64,000 nucleotides of DNA. It comes from Streptomyces atratus (lineage in GTDB: Bacteria; Actinomycetota; Actinomycetes; Streptomycetales; Streptomycetaceae). Positions within the stretch are counted from its first letter, which is position 1. Every line of letters starts with the position of its first letter. Location: positions 1 through 64,000 of the forward strand of contig NZ_FPJO01000001.1 of the NCBI RefSeq assembly GCF_900119365.1. Reading direction: 5' to 3'. Below are positions 42,103 through 50,147 of this stretch, piece by piece. Under the pieces are notes generated by a model, which saw only the letters and a program-made list of their open reading frames with translations, made no database searches and was not told the origin of the DNA. The position numbers and the translations under genes were made by a program.

Positions 42103-42774
42103 GTGGCGCGATCGTCGCTGACTCGCGAAGAGGTCCTGGACACGGCCGCCGCCCTGGTGAAGCGGCACGGTCCGCAGGCCCTCACCATGCGTGCCCTGGC
42201 CGCGGAGCTGGGCACCGCGGTGACGTCGATCTACTGGCACGTCGGCAACCGTGAATCGCTGCTGGACGCCCTCGTCGAGCGCACCGTGCAGGAGATGGGC
42301 ACCCTCCGCCCGGCGGGCCGGACCCCGGCGGCCCGCATCGTCTCCGTCGCCCGCGGCCTGCGCCGCCAACTGCGGGCCAGGCCGCATCTGATCGCGATGG
42401 TCCACGAACGAGGGCTCACCGAGCGGATGTTCCTGCCCGCGCAACAGGCCCTCGTCCACGAGGTGCACGCCGCGGGGCTGCGCGGGGCACGGGCGGCGGC
42501 AGCGGTGCGGGCGGTGCAGTTCCAGACCGTCGGCTTCCTGCTCGTCGAACGCAACCGGGAACGGTCCCCCGTCCAGTCACCCGGCGAGGGCGATCTGTGG
42601 ACCGCGTCCGCCGCGGACGACGACCCGGCGCTGGCCCGCGCACTGGCCCGGCCCGCCGACCCGGACCGGCTGTTCGAGGATTCCGTACGGGCCCTGGTGG
42701 AAGGACTGCTGGCAGGCCTCCCGCAGCCGGGGGCGCGCAGCAGAACCGGTACGCAGCGGGAGGCGGCCGAATAG
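42103..42774 (+). CDS. TetR-family transcriptional regulator
   Basis: The 223-residue protein starts with GTG 42103. The HTH is SLTREEVLDTAAALVKRHGPQALTMRALAAELGTAVTSIYWHVGNRESLLDALV, followed by a ligand-binding domain without a recognised family. It sits divergent to the ADC-SDR-amidohydrolase operon and an inverted repeat lies between, so it should repress that operon until a substrate or pathway intermediate binds. Confidence 0.92.
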   Translation: MARSSLTREEVLDTAAALVKRHGPQALTMRALAAELGTAVTSIYWHVGNRESLLDALVERTVQEMGTLRPAGRTPAARIVSVARGLRRQLRARPHLIAMVHERGLTERMFLPAQQALVHEVHAAGLRGARAAAAVRAVQFQTVGFLLVERNRERSPVQSPGEGDLWTASAADDDPALARALARPADPDRLFEDSVRALVEGLLAGLPQPGARSRTGTQREAAE

Positions 42775-42809
42775 GAGACTGTCAGTCGCGGCCCGTATTC
42801 TCTGTGACC

Positions 42810-43802
42810 ATGCTCGACGACCGCCAGACCGCAGCACCGTGGCCGACCGCCTACCCGCAGGGGTACGCGGTCGTCGACGTGGAGACCACCGGACTCGCAC
42901 GGGACGACCGGATAGTGTCCGCCGCCGTCTACCGCCTGGACGCCCAGGGCAATGTCGAGGACCACTGGTACACCCTCGTCAACCCCGAGCGCGATCCCGG
43001 CCCGGTCTGGATCCACGGGCTGACCAGCGATGTCCTCGAAGGCGCCCCGCTCTTCCCGGAGGTCGCCGCCCAGCTCTCCGAGCGGCTCGCGGACCGCGTC
43101 CTCGTCGCGCACAACGCGGCCTTCGACTGGTCGATGCTGGCCCGGGAGTACGCACGGGCCTCGGTCGTCGCCCCCGTGGAACAGCGGCTGTGCACCATCG
43201 CGCTCTCCAAGGAGCTGCGGCTGCCGCTGCCCAACCACAAGCTGGAGTCGCTGGCCGCGCACTTCGGCGTCGTGCAGCAGCGCGCCCACCACGCCCTGGA
43301 CGACGCCCGGGTGCTGGCCGAGGCGTTCCGGCCGAGCCTGCACGCGGCGGCGCGGGGCGGGATGCGGCTGCCGCTGCTGGAGTGCCGGCCGCTGACCGAG
43401 TGGTCGGACTCCCCCGTCACACCGCGGATCGGCTACCAGCCCTCGTACGGCCAGAACAGCTGGCGCCCCTCGCGCAAACGCCCGGCGTGCCCGTATCCGA
43501 ACCCCGGGCGGTACGAGAAGGACAAACCTCTCATGCAGGGCATGCGGGTGGCGTTCTCCGGGGACACCTCCGTCGATCGCGAGCTGCTGGAGGACCGGGC
43601 CGTGGAGGCCGGGCTGCACGTGGCGACCAGCGTGTCCCGGCTGACCAGTCTGCTGGTCACCAATGACCCGGACGCGGCGACGTCGAAGACGGTCAAGGCC
43701 AAGTCGTTCGGCACCCCGATCCTGGACGAGAGCGCCTTCACCCATCTGCTGCGCGATGTGGCCCCCGCGTCGGCCCGGGTTCCCACGCCGTCATCGGAGT
43801 GA
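42810..43802 (+). CDS. DEDDh 3'-5' exonuclease fused to a BRCT domain
   Basis: The protein has 330 residues from the ATG at 42810. The DEDDh exonuclease has VVDVETTGL (Asp23, Glu25), HNAAFDWSML and HHALDDARVLAEAF, covering residues 18-175. The middle region is basic and proline-rich (KRPACPYPNPGRYE). The C-terminal BRCT domain, about 240-320, starts GMRVAFSGDTSVDRELLEDRAVEAGLHV. This resembles the DNA polymerase III epsilon-like exonucleases of actinobacteria with BRCT, probably for DNA repair. TATTCT (42796-42801) lies just upstream of the ATG as a possible -10. Confidence 0.88.
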   Translation: MLDDRQTAAPWPTAYPQGYAVVDVETTGLARDDRIVSAAVYRLDAQGNVEDHWYTLVNPERDPGPVWIHGLTSDVLEGAPLFPEVAAQLSERLADRVLVAHNAAFDWSMLAREYARASVVAPVEQRLCTIALSKELRLPLPNHKLESLAAHFGVVQQRAHHALDDARVLAEAFRPSLHAAARGGMRLPLLECRPLTEWSDSPVTPRIGYQPSYGQNSWRPSRKRPACPYPNPGRYEKDKPLMQGMRVAFSGDTSVDRELLEDRAVEAGLHVATSVSRLTSLLVTNDPDAATSKTVKAKSFGTPILDESAFTHLLRDVAPASARVPTPSSE

Positions 43803-43865
43803 ACCGGCGGCGACTCGCCCGTCCGCCGCTCGCCCGCCGCCGCCTCGCGTCCCACCCTGTGGCGC

Positions 43866-44099
43866 ATGGCACGTTGCGAGGTTTGCGGAAACGACTACGG
43901 GATGTCCTTCGAGGTGCACGCGCAGGGCGCGGTACACGTCTTCGACTGCTTCTCCTGCGCCATTCACCGCATGGCGCCCATCTGTGAGCACTGCCGGGTC
44001 CAGATCATCGGCCAGGGCGTCGAGGTCGACGGGCACTGGTTCTGCGGCGGTCACTGCGCCCGCGCCGAGGGGAAGGTGGGCATCATCGACAAAGTCTGA
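43866..44099 (+). CDS. small cysteine-rich zinc-binding protein
   Basis: The 77-residue protein has eight cysteines and several histidines in a zinc-ribbon-like arrangement: CEVCGND, FDCFSCAIHRM, ICEHCRV and FCGGHCARAE. From memory it is a conserved actinobacterial protein of unknown function. It lies 63 bp downstream of the exonuclease gene and upstream of the SURF1-like gene. Confidence 0.82.
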   Translation: MARCEVCGNDYGMSFEVHAQGAVHVFDCFSCAIHRMAPICEHCRVQIIGQGVEVDGHWFCGGHCARAEGKVGIIDKV

Positions 44100-44139
44100 G
44101 CAGCGGCCGCCGCACCCCTTCCCCCACCCCTGCGCGATG

Positions 44140-44172
44140 CACCCCACGACACAGTTGTACCGTCGTGGGGTG
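44140..44172 (+). promoter_or_regulatory. inverted repeat overlapping SURF1 start
   Basis: CACCCCACGAC (44140-44150) pairs with GTCGTGGGGTG (44162-44172) around 11 bases. The second arm contains the GTG start codon (44170). This could block translation initiation, or bind a regulator. Confidence 0.55.
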
Positions 44173-44994
44173 TACCGCTTCCTGTTGACCCGGCAGTGGC
44201 TGATCCTCGCCCTCCTCGCCCTCGTCCTGATTCCCACGATGGTCGAGCTGGGCTTCTGGCAGCTGCACCGGCATGAGCACAAGGTCGCGCAGAACTCCCT
44301 GATCTCCCGCAATCTCAAGGCGAAGCCGGTTCCGGTCGCCTCGCTCACCGCTCCGGGGCATACGGTCCCGCGCTCCGACTACTGGCGGACGGTGACGGCC
44401 ACGGGCACGTACGACACCGCGCACCAGGTCGTCGTACGCCGCAGGACCTCCACCGACGACCGGGTCGGGGTCCATGTGCTGATCCCGCTCGACCTCAAGG
44501 GCGGCGGCACGGTCCTGGTCAACCGCGGCTGGGTGCCCTCCGCCGACAGCCAGCGCGCCTTCCCCGAGGTGCCGGCCGTACCCCGTGGCGAAGTGACCGT
44601 CACCGGACGGCTCAAGGCCGACGAGACGACGAGCACCAGCGGCATCAAGGACATCTCGGACCTGCCGGACCGCCAGGTGATGCTGATCAACAGCGCCCAG
44701 GAGGCCGAGCGGCTCTCCCGGCCGGTGCTCGGCGGCTACATCGAGCAGACCGCGCCCGAGCCCGTCGGCGGCTCCCCGGAACTGATCGAGGCCCCGGACG
44801 ACAGCTCGATCGGCCCGCACATGGCGTACGCCGTGCAGTGGTGGCTCTTCGCCGCCGGTGTCCCGGTCGGGTACGTGGTGCTGGCGCGCAGGGAGAAGCG
44901 CGACCGGGTGGAGGCCGCGGCCAAGGAGGCCGCCGGGGAGCAGCAGCCCGCCGAGCCGGAGAAGCCCGAGACGCCGGAACCCGCCACGGCCTGA
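44170..44994 (+). CDS. SURF1-family cytochrome oxidase assembly protein
   Basis: The protein has 274 residues from the GTG at 44170. The sequence after it, YRFLLTRQWLILALLALVLIPTMVELGFWQLHRHEHKVAQN, is the usual SURF1 N-terminus; an in-frame ATG at 44137 would add unusual residues. The family core includes SDYWRTVTATGTYDTAHQVVVRRR and VLVNRGWVPS. It has an N-terminal and a C-terminal membrane helix (YAVQWWLFAAGVPVGYVVLARR) with a periplasmic-type domain between, and assists haem-copper oxidase assembly. The C-tail is acidic and repeats EP-like units. Confidence 0.88.
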   Translation: MYRFLLTRQWLILALLALVLIPTMVELGFWQLHRHEHKVAQNSLISRNLKAKPVPVASLTAPGHTVPRSDYWRTVTATGTYDTAHQVVVRRRTSTDDRVGVHVLIPLDLKGGGTVLVNRGWVPSADSQRAFPEVPAVPRGEVTVTGRLKADETTSTSGIKDISDLPDRQVMLINSAQEAERLSRPVLGGYIEQTAPEPVGGSPELIEAPDDSSIGPHMAYAVQWWLFAAGVPVGYVVLARREKRDRVEAAAKEAAGEQQPAEPEKPETPEPATA

Positions 44995-45092
44995 CGCCGT
45001 GTCCGCCGGATGCGGGGCAGGTCGTCCCGGCCGGGTGACCCCCGCCGTCCGGGATTGCTTAACGGGGCCCAGGTTCGGGAACACGGCAGAAC

Positions 45093-46892
45093 GTGAACCC
45101 ACGCATCGAGGACTACGCCCTCATCGGCGATCTCCAGACGGCCGCCCTGATCGGCAGAAACGGTTCTGTCGACTGGCTCTGTCTGCCCCGCTTCGACTCG
45201 GGCGCCTGCTTCGCCGCCCTGCTCGGCGACGAGGACAACGGCCACTGGCGGATCGCCCCGAAGGGCGCGGAGACCTGCACCCGGCGCGGCTACGCGGGTG
45301 AGTCCCTCGTCCTGGAGACGTTCTGGGAGACCCGCACCGGCACGGTCAAGGTCATCGACTTCATGCCGCAGCGCGACCGGGAACCCGACGTCATGCGGAT
45401 CGTCGAGGGCATCAGCGGAACCGTCGAGATGAGCTCCGTGATCCGGCTGCGCTTCGACTTCGGCTCGGTCGTGCCGTGGGTGCGCCGCTCGCAGGGGCAC
45501 CGGGTGGCGGTCGCGGGACCGGACTCGGCCTGGCTGCGCAGCGAGCCGCCGGTCAAGACCTGGGGCCAGCAGTTCTCCACCTGCTCGTCGTTCACCGTCT
45601 CCGCGGGCGAGAAGGTGGCGTTCGTACTGACCTGGCACCCCTCGCACTCGCCCCGTCCCGATCTGGTCGACCCGCACGAGGCGCTGGAGAACACCCTGTC
45701 CGACTGGGCCGAATGGTCCTCGCGGTGCAGGTACCGGGGTCCCTACCGGGAAGCGGTGATCCGCTCGCTGATCACGCTGAAGGCGCTGACCTTCGCCCCG
45801 ACCGGCGGCATCGTGGCGGCGCCCACCACCTCGCTGCCGGAGGAGATCGGGGGCGTACGGAACTGGGACTACCGCTTCTGCTGGCTGCGGGACTCCACGC
45901 TGGCCCTCGGCGCCCTCATCTCGGCCGGCTACCTGGAGGAGGCCGCCGCCTGGCGGGACTGGCTGCTGCGGGCGGTCGCCGGGGACCCGGCCGACCTCCA
46001 GATCATGTACGGCCTCGCGGGCGAACGCAGACTGCCCGAGGCGGAGCTGCCGTGGCTGAGCGGATACGAGAACTCCGCCCCGGTCCGGATCGGCAACGCC
46101 GCGGTCCGCCAGCGGCAGCTCGATGTGTACGGGGAGGTCATCGACTCGTTGCGCCTCGCGCGCGAGGCAGGTCTGGACGACAAGCCACACGCGTGGAGTC
46201 TGCAGCTCAGCCTGCTCGGCTTCCTGGAGTCCACCTGGCGCGAGCCGGACGAGGGGCTGTGGGAGATCCGCGGCCAGCGCCGCCACTTCGTGCACTCCAA
46301 GGTGATGGCCTGGGTCGCCGCCGACCGTGCCGTACGCACCCTGGAGAGCAACCCCTTGCTGGCCGGCGACGCCGACCGGTGGCGGACGATGCGGGACGCG
46401 GTGCACCGGGAGGTGTGCGAGAAGGGGTACGACCCCGAGCGGAACACCTTCACACAGTCCTACGGCTCGCGGAACCTGGACGCCGCGACGCTGCTGATCG
46501 CCCGGACCGGCTTCCTGCCCCCGGACGATCCCCGGCTGATCGGAACGATCGACGCGGTCCGGGCCGAGCTGGGCCGCGACTGCCTGGTCCGCCGCTACAG
46601 CACTGACGGCGCCTCGATCGACGGACTGCCCGGCAGCGAGGGGGCCTTCGTGGCCTGCTCGTTCTGGCTGGCCGACGCCCTGGTCCTGACCGGGCGCGCC
46701 GACGAGGCCAGGGATCTCTTCGAACGGCTTCTGGCGCTCCGTAACGACGTGGGGCTGCTGGCCGAGGAGTACGACACCGCCGGCGGCCGCCAGGTGGGCA
46801 ACTTCCCGCAGGCGTTCAGCCACATCGGCCTCGTGAGCACCGCCATGGCACTGGCCGGGGAGGACACCATGGAACCCGACGCGGCAGGATAG
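45093..46892 (+). CDS. glycoside hydrolase family 15 protein
   Basis: The 599-residue protein starts at GTG 45093. The N-terminal beta domain MNPRIEDYALIGDLQTAALIGRNGSVDWLCLPRFDSGACFAALLG is that of bacterial GH15 glucoamylases and trehalases. The (alpha/alpha)6 barrel holds GGVRNWDYRFCWLRDSTLALGALI and the catalytic Glu region around LAEEYDTAGGRQVGNFPQAFSHIGL. No signal peptide is seen, so it acts inside the cell, probably on trehalose or maltooligosaccharides. Confidence 0.92.
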   Translation: MNPRIEDYALIGDLQTAALIGRNGSVDWLCLPRFDSGACFAALLGDEDNGHWRIAPKGAETCTRRGYAGESLVLETFWETRTGTVKVIDFMPQRDREPDVMRIVEGISGTVEMSSVIRLRFDFGSVVPWVRRSQGHRVAVAGPDSAWLRSEPPVKTWGQQFSTCSSFTVSAGEKVAFVLTWHPSHSPRPDLVDPHEALENTLSDWAEWSSRCRYRGPYREAVIRSLITLKALTFAPTGGIVAAPTTSLPEEIGGVRNWDYRFCWLRDSTLALGALISAGYLEEAAAWRDWLLRAVAGDPADLQIMYGLAGERRLPEAELPWLSGYENSAPVRIGNAAVRQRQLDVYGEVIDSLRLAREAGLDDKPHAWSLQLSLLGFLESTWREPDEGLWEIRGQRRHFVHSKVMAWVAADRAVRTLESNPLLAGDADRWRTMRDAVHREVCEKGYDPERNTFTQSYGSRNLDAATLLIARTGFLPPDDPRLIGTIDAVRAELGRDCLVRRYSTDGASIDGLPGSEGAFVACSFWLADALVLTGRADEARDLFERLLALRNDVGLLAEEYDTAGGRQVGNFPQAFSHIGLVSTAMALAGEDTMEPDAAG

Positions 46893-46897
46893 GGGCC

Positions 46898-47653
46898 ATG
46901 GATCTTGGACTGAAGGACCGGGTGTACATCGTCACCGGAGCGACCCGGGGGCTGGGCAACGCCACGGCGCGGGTGCTCGCCGACGACGGCGCGAGGGTGA
47001 TCATCACGGGCCGGGACGAGAAGCGCGCCGAGGCGGCCGCCGCCGAACTGGGGGCGGCCGCCGCCGGCCTCGCCGCCGACAACGCCGACCCCGCGTCCGC
47101 ACAGCGTCTGGTGGACGCGGCGCACGAGCGGTTCGGGCGGCTCGACGGCATTCTCATCAGCGTCGGCGGGCCGGCCCCCGGTTTCCTGGCCGACAACACC
47201 GACGAGCAGTGGCAGTCGGCCTTCGAATCGGTGTTCCTGGGCGCGGTACGTCTCGCCAGGGCCGCGGCGAACGTGCTCGGCGAGGGCGGTGTGATCGGCT
47301 TCGTGCTCTCCGGCTCCGTGTACGAGCCGATCCCCGGGCTGACCATCTCCAACGGGCTCCGCCCCGGCCTGGCCGGTTTCGCCAAGTCGCTGGCCGACGA
47401 GCTCGGTCCGCGCGGGATCCGGGTGGTGGGCGTGCTGCCGGCCCGGATCGACACGGACCGGGTGCGTGAGCTGGACGCCCTCTCGGGCGACGCGGAGGCC
47501 GCCCGGGCGGCGAGCGAGGCACGGATCCCACTGCGGCGCTACGGCACCCCGGAGGAGTTCGGCCGGACCGCGGCGTTCCTGCTCTCACCCGCGGCCTCGT
47601 ATCTGACGGGCATCATGGTGCCGGTCGACGGCGGCTCCCGGCAGGGCTTCTGA
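46898..47653 (+). CDS. atypical short-chain dehydrogenase-like protein
   Basis: The 251-residue SDR has the nucleotide site YIVTGATRGLGNATARVLADDG but lacks the normal YxxxK. At the expected place (about 150-155) it reads ISNGLRPGL instead of Y-x3-K, though Ser138/Ser140 (LSGSV) and the C-terminus VPVDGGSRQGF are conserved. It starts 5 bp after the GH15 gene, so they probably share a transcript. From memory, similar proteins are common in Streptomyces. The missing catalytic residues suggest altered chemistry or a non-enzymatic role. Confidence 0.85.
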   Translation: MDLGLKDRVYIVTGATRGLGNATARVLADDGARVIITGRDEKRAEAAAAELGAAAAGLAADNADPASAQRLVDAAHERFGRLDGILISVGGPAPGFLADNTDEQWQSAFESVFLGAVRLARAAANVLGEGGVIGFVLSGSVYEPIPGLTISNGLRPGLAGFAKSLADELGPRGIRVVGVLPARIDTDRVRELDALSGDAEAARAASEARIPLRRYGTPEEFGRTAAFLLSPAASYLTGIMVPVDGGSRQGF

Positions 47654-47667
47654 ACCGGAGCCCGTGC

Positions 47668-47698
47668 CCGGTCGCCGGCCGGCCCGTCCGGCGACCGG
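47668..47698. terminator. bidirectional terminator hairpin
   Basis: CCGGTCGCCGG (47668-47678) pairs with CCGGCGACCGG (47688-47698), loop 9 bases, between convergent genes. Confidence 0.75.
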
Positions 47699-47701
47699 CT
47701 G

Positions 47702-48289
47702 TCAGCTCACCCGCTCGGCACGGTGCTTGACGGCCCTCAGCCGTACCTCGGCCGGCAGCTCGGTCAGCCCCGCCGAATCCCGCGCATGGGCCAGTGCCTC
47801 GTCGGTGAGGCGGCCGAGCGCCTCGTCCGGCGCCGCGTGCGGCTCCATCAGCAGGCGGATCCTGGCCTGCGGCGAGCTGCGCCGGCCGGTCAGCGCGACC
47901 TGGGCGCGGGCCACTCCGTACAGCGCCCCCGCCTCGTCGGCGAGCACCCCCTCCAGGGCCCGGCCCCGCAGCAGCGCCCCCTCGCCGTCGCCGCTGTCCA
48001 CCAGCACCTCGGCGAGCCGGGCGCGGCGCAGCTGGGCCAGCAGCCACCACAGGGCGAGGACGACCACGACGGCGAGGACGGCGAGGACCGTCGGCCACCA
48101 CCAGCCCTGGTCGCGCCAGCGGTCCCGGTCGGCCTCGCTGATGAGCACATCGCGCTTGCCGTACCAGGGCCACCACGACGGCACGGACAGGCCGAGACCG
48201 GCGGCGAGCACCGCGCCGCCGCCGCAGATCAGCACCAGCCCGGCCAGGCCGAGCAGTACCCGGTTGACGGTCCTGAGCAACGGGCTCAC
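47702..48289 (-). CDS. AmaP-type membrane anchor (Asp23 operon)
   Basis: The protein has 195 residues from the GTG at 48289, overlapping the preceding TGA (GTGA). Two N-terminal membrane helices (VLLGLAGLVLICGGGAVLAAGLGL and WWPTVLAVLAVVVVLALWWLLAQL) flank a short extracytoplasmic loop. A cytoplasmic Asp23-like domain follows (RARLAEVLVDSGDGEGALLRGRALEGVLADEAGALYGVARAQVALTG). It fits the alkaline-shock membrane anchor AmaP, which holds Asp23 at the membrane. Confidence 0.85.
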   Translation of the reverse strand: MSPLLRTVNRVLLGLAGLVLICGGGAVLAAGLGLSVPSWWPWYGKRDVLISEADRDRWRDQGWWWPTVLAVLAVVVVLALWWLLAQLRRARLAEVLVDSGDGEGALLRGRALEGVLADEAGALYGVARAQVALTGRRSSPQARIRLLMEPHAAPDEALGRLTDEALAHARDSAGLTELPAEVRLRAVKHRAERVS

Positions 48290-49002
48290 CTCTTCTTCGC
48301 GGGCCGGCGGACATGTACGGACAGGCTCGGCGGCCTGGCCAGCCCCAGTTCCCTGATGCCGGTCCCGAGCACGGTGTCCAGATCGGCGCGTACGTCGTCG
48401 AGCTCCCGGAAGTGCGAGACCGCGCGCACCACCGCCCTGCCCCGGCCCATCCGGACCCGCACCGACTGCACTCCGGACACCTCGACGGCCCGGTCGCGCA
48501 GGACCAGCGCGGCCGCGGACCGGTCGAGGGCGGCCCGTACGCCGGGACGGTCGCGGCGCATCGGCAGCAGGGCGCGGAGGCCGGGGGTGGCGGCGAGCAC
48601 GAGCAGCCACAGGCCGATCGCCACGGCGAGCGCGGCGGCGGCGAGCAGCCAGGCGTTCTCCAGCGGGCGCCGGGCGAGCTCGTCGGCCAGCGTCCGGCGC
48701 CACTGCATCGCGGGGCGGCCGGCCCGCACCGCCGCCACGTCGTAGAGCAGCAGTCCGCTGCCGCCGAGGACCACGAGGGCGAGGAGCGTCGCGGGGACAC
48801 GGCGCGCGGACCAGAAGCGGCCCGCCCGGCCGCCGCCCTCCCGGTGCGCGGGCACCGGGTCGTAGGCGGCGGACGAGGCGGACCGGTCGAGTTCGAGCAC
48901 ATCGCCCTTCGCCGCGGACGCCTCCCCCTCTCCGGCCGCTTCGACGGGGCCGGTGGCGGGCAGTCTTCGCGTACGGTGCTCCGGTTCGTGGGGCTCGGTC
49001 AT
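48286..49002 (-). CDS. DUF6286 Asp23-associated membrane protein
   Basis: The protein has 238 residues from the ATG at 49002, with GGGGAGG upstream. It has a disordered charged N-terminus, two membrane helices (VPATLLALVVLGGSGLLLYDVAAV and AWLLAAAALAVAIGLWLLVLAA) and a C-terminal Asp23-like domain (VRAALDRSAAALVLRDRAVEVSGVQSVRVRMGRGRAVVRAVSHF). It matches, from memory, DUF6286. It overlaps both neighbours by 4 bp. Confidence 0.82.
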   Translation of the reverse strand: MTEPHEPEHRTRRLPATGPVEAAGEGEASAAKGDVLELDRSASSAAYDPVPAHREGGGRAGRFWSARRVPATLLALVVLGGSGLLLYDVAAVRAGRPAMQWRRTLADELARRPLENAWLLAAAALAVAIGLWLLVLAATPGLRALLPMRRDRPGVRAALDRSAAALVLRDRAVEVSGVQSVRVRMGRGRAVVRAVSHFRELDDVRADLDTVLGTGIRELGLARPPSLSVHVRRPAKKR

Positions 49003-49361
49003 CGGATCCTCCCCTGTGCCGCGATGCTCGCTCCCGTCGGATGCAGGCGCTCGACCTGTACGGCCACCTCGGGCACTTCCATACCCGCCAACGCCCTTAC
49101 CCGCTCGGCGACATGCCGACGCACCCCGCCGCACTGGCGGCCGATGTCGGAGGGGTATCCGAGCTCCAGGCTCACCCGGACCCGGGCGGTGCCCCGGTGC
49201 ACCGTGACCGTGGCGCGCGGTGTGGCGCCCTCCTGCGGCGGCTCGTCGATCGCCTCCTTCGCCGCCTGTGCGGCGATCTTCGCGACCACCCGGTCGGCGA
49301 TCCGGGTCTCCCCGCGCTCACCTGCGGCGATCCGGCTGCTCGCCCCCGACAACGCCGTCAC
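48999..49361 (-). CDS. small Asp23/Gls24-family protein
   Basis: The 120-residue Asp23-like protein has RIADRVVAKIAAQAAKEAIDE at its N-terminus, ATVTVHRGTARVRVSLELGYPSDIG and the RRHVAERVRALAGMEVPEVAVQVERL terminal strand. It overlaps the next gene by ATGA and its own start overlaps the stop of the 63-residue membrane protein. Soluble. Confidence 0.85.
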   Translation of the reverse strand: MTALSGASSRIAAGERGETRIADRVVAKIAAQAAKEAIDEPPQEGATPRATVTVHRGTARVRVSLELGYPSDIGRQCGGVRRHVAERVRALAGMEVPEVAVQVERLHPTGASIAAQGRIR

Positions 49362-49549
49362 CGCCGTCGGTCGCCGCGCTCGCGACTCCGGAAGAAGTCG
49401 CCGAGTTCCAGGTCGCCCTCCAGGAGGCGGCCGGCGACGAAGCCGACCGCTCCCAGTGCGGCCACCAGCAGGAAGGCCCCGAACCCGCCGAAGTACCCGG
49501 CGAATGCGAGCGCCATGCCGGCCGCCATGCCTACCACAGCCATGCTCAT
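49358..49549 (-). CDS. small membrane protein of Asp23 operon (DUF2273-like)
   Basis: The 63-residue protein has two hydrophobic stretches (MAVVGMAAGMALAFAGYFGGFGAFLLVAALGAVGFVAG) and an acidic/basic C-terminal tail. Small membrane proteins of this type commonly sit in Asp23 operons. Its stop overlaps the start of the following gene. Confidence 0.78.
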   Translation of the reverse strand: MSMAVVGMAAGMALAFAGYFGGFGAFLLVAALGAVGFVAGRLLEGDLELGDFFRSRERGDRRR

Positions 49550-49581
49550 CGTGCGCTCCTCAACTGCCTTGCGTCGGAGGT

Positions 49582-50055
49582 CTAGTGGAGACGTGGCTCG
49601 GTCTGGTCGTCGTCATCGGCCTCGTCGGGCAGCTTCACGTCGCTCACCGCGATATTGACCTCGACGACCTCCAGTTCGGTCATCCGCTCGACCGCAGCGA
49701 TCACGTTCTCCCGTACGTCACGGGCGACATCGGCGATCGAGACGCCGTAGTCGACGACGATCTCCAGGTCGAGAGCGGTCTGGGACTCACCGACCTCCGC
49801 CTTCACCCCACGGGTGACGGACTTGCCACCACCGGGTACCCGGTCGCGCACCGCCCCGAAGGTGCGCGAGAAGCCGCTGCCCATCGCATGGACGCCGACC
49901 ACGTCGCGCGCCGCCATCCCCGCGATCTTCTCGACCACTCCGTCGGCGATGGTCGTACGGCCACGGGTGGCGGGGGCTCCCCCGCCGCGCTTGGTGAGCG
50001 TGCTCGATTCCTTGTCGGGGCTCTCGGGCCGGTTCCGCTGCGTGGTGTCGGTCAT
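49582..50055 (-). CDS. Asp23/Gls24-family envelope-stress protein
   Basis: The protein has 157 residues from the ATG at 50055; AAGGGAAG lies 10 bp upstream (an ATG at 50061 is only 4 bp from it). The Asp23 core is RTTIADGVVEKIAGMAARDVVGVHAMG, then GVKAEVGESQTALDLEIVVDYGVSIADVARDVRENVIAAVERMTELEVVEVNIAVSDVKL. It is the first gene of the leftward operon. Confidence 0.9.
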   Translation of the reverse strand: MTDTTQRNRPESPDKESSTLTKRGGGAPATRGRTTIADGVVEKIAGMAARDVVGVHAMGSGFSRTFGAVRDRVPGGGKSVTRGVKAEVGESQTALDLEIVVDYGVSIADVARDVRENVIAAVERMTELEVVEVNIAVSDVKLPDEADDDDQTEPRLH

Positions 50056-50147
50056 CGCCATTCTTCCCTTCAGGGCAGGTTGGACCTCTTTGCCCACATT
50101 AGGCGTGCTTGCCCCGTCTCGCGCCGTGGATGCGGCAGGCTGGGGAC

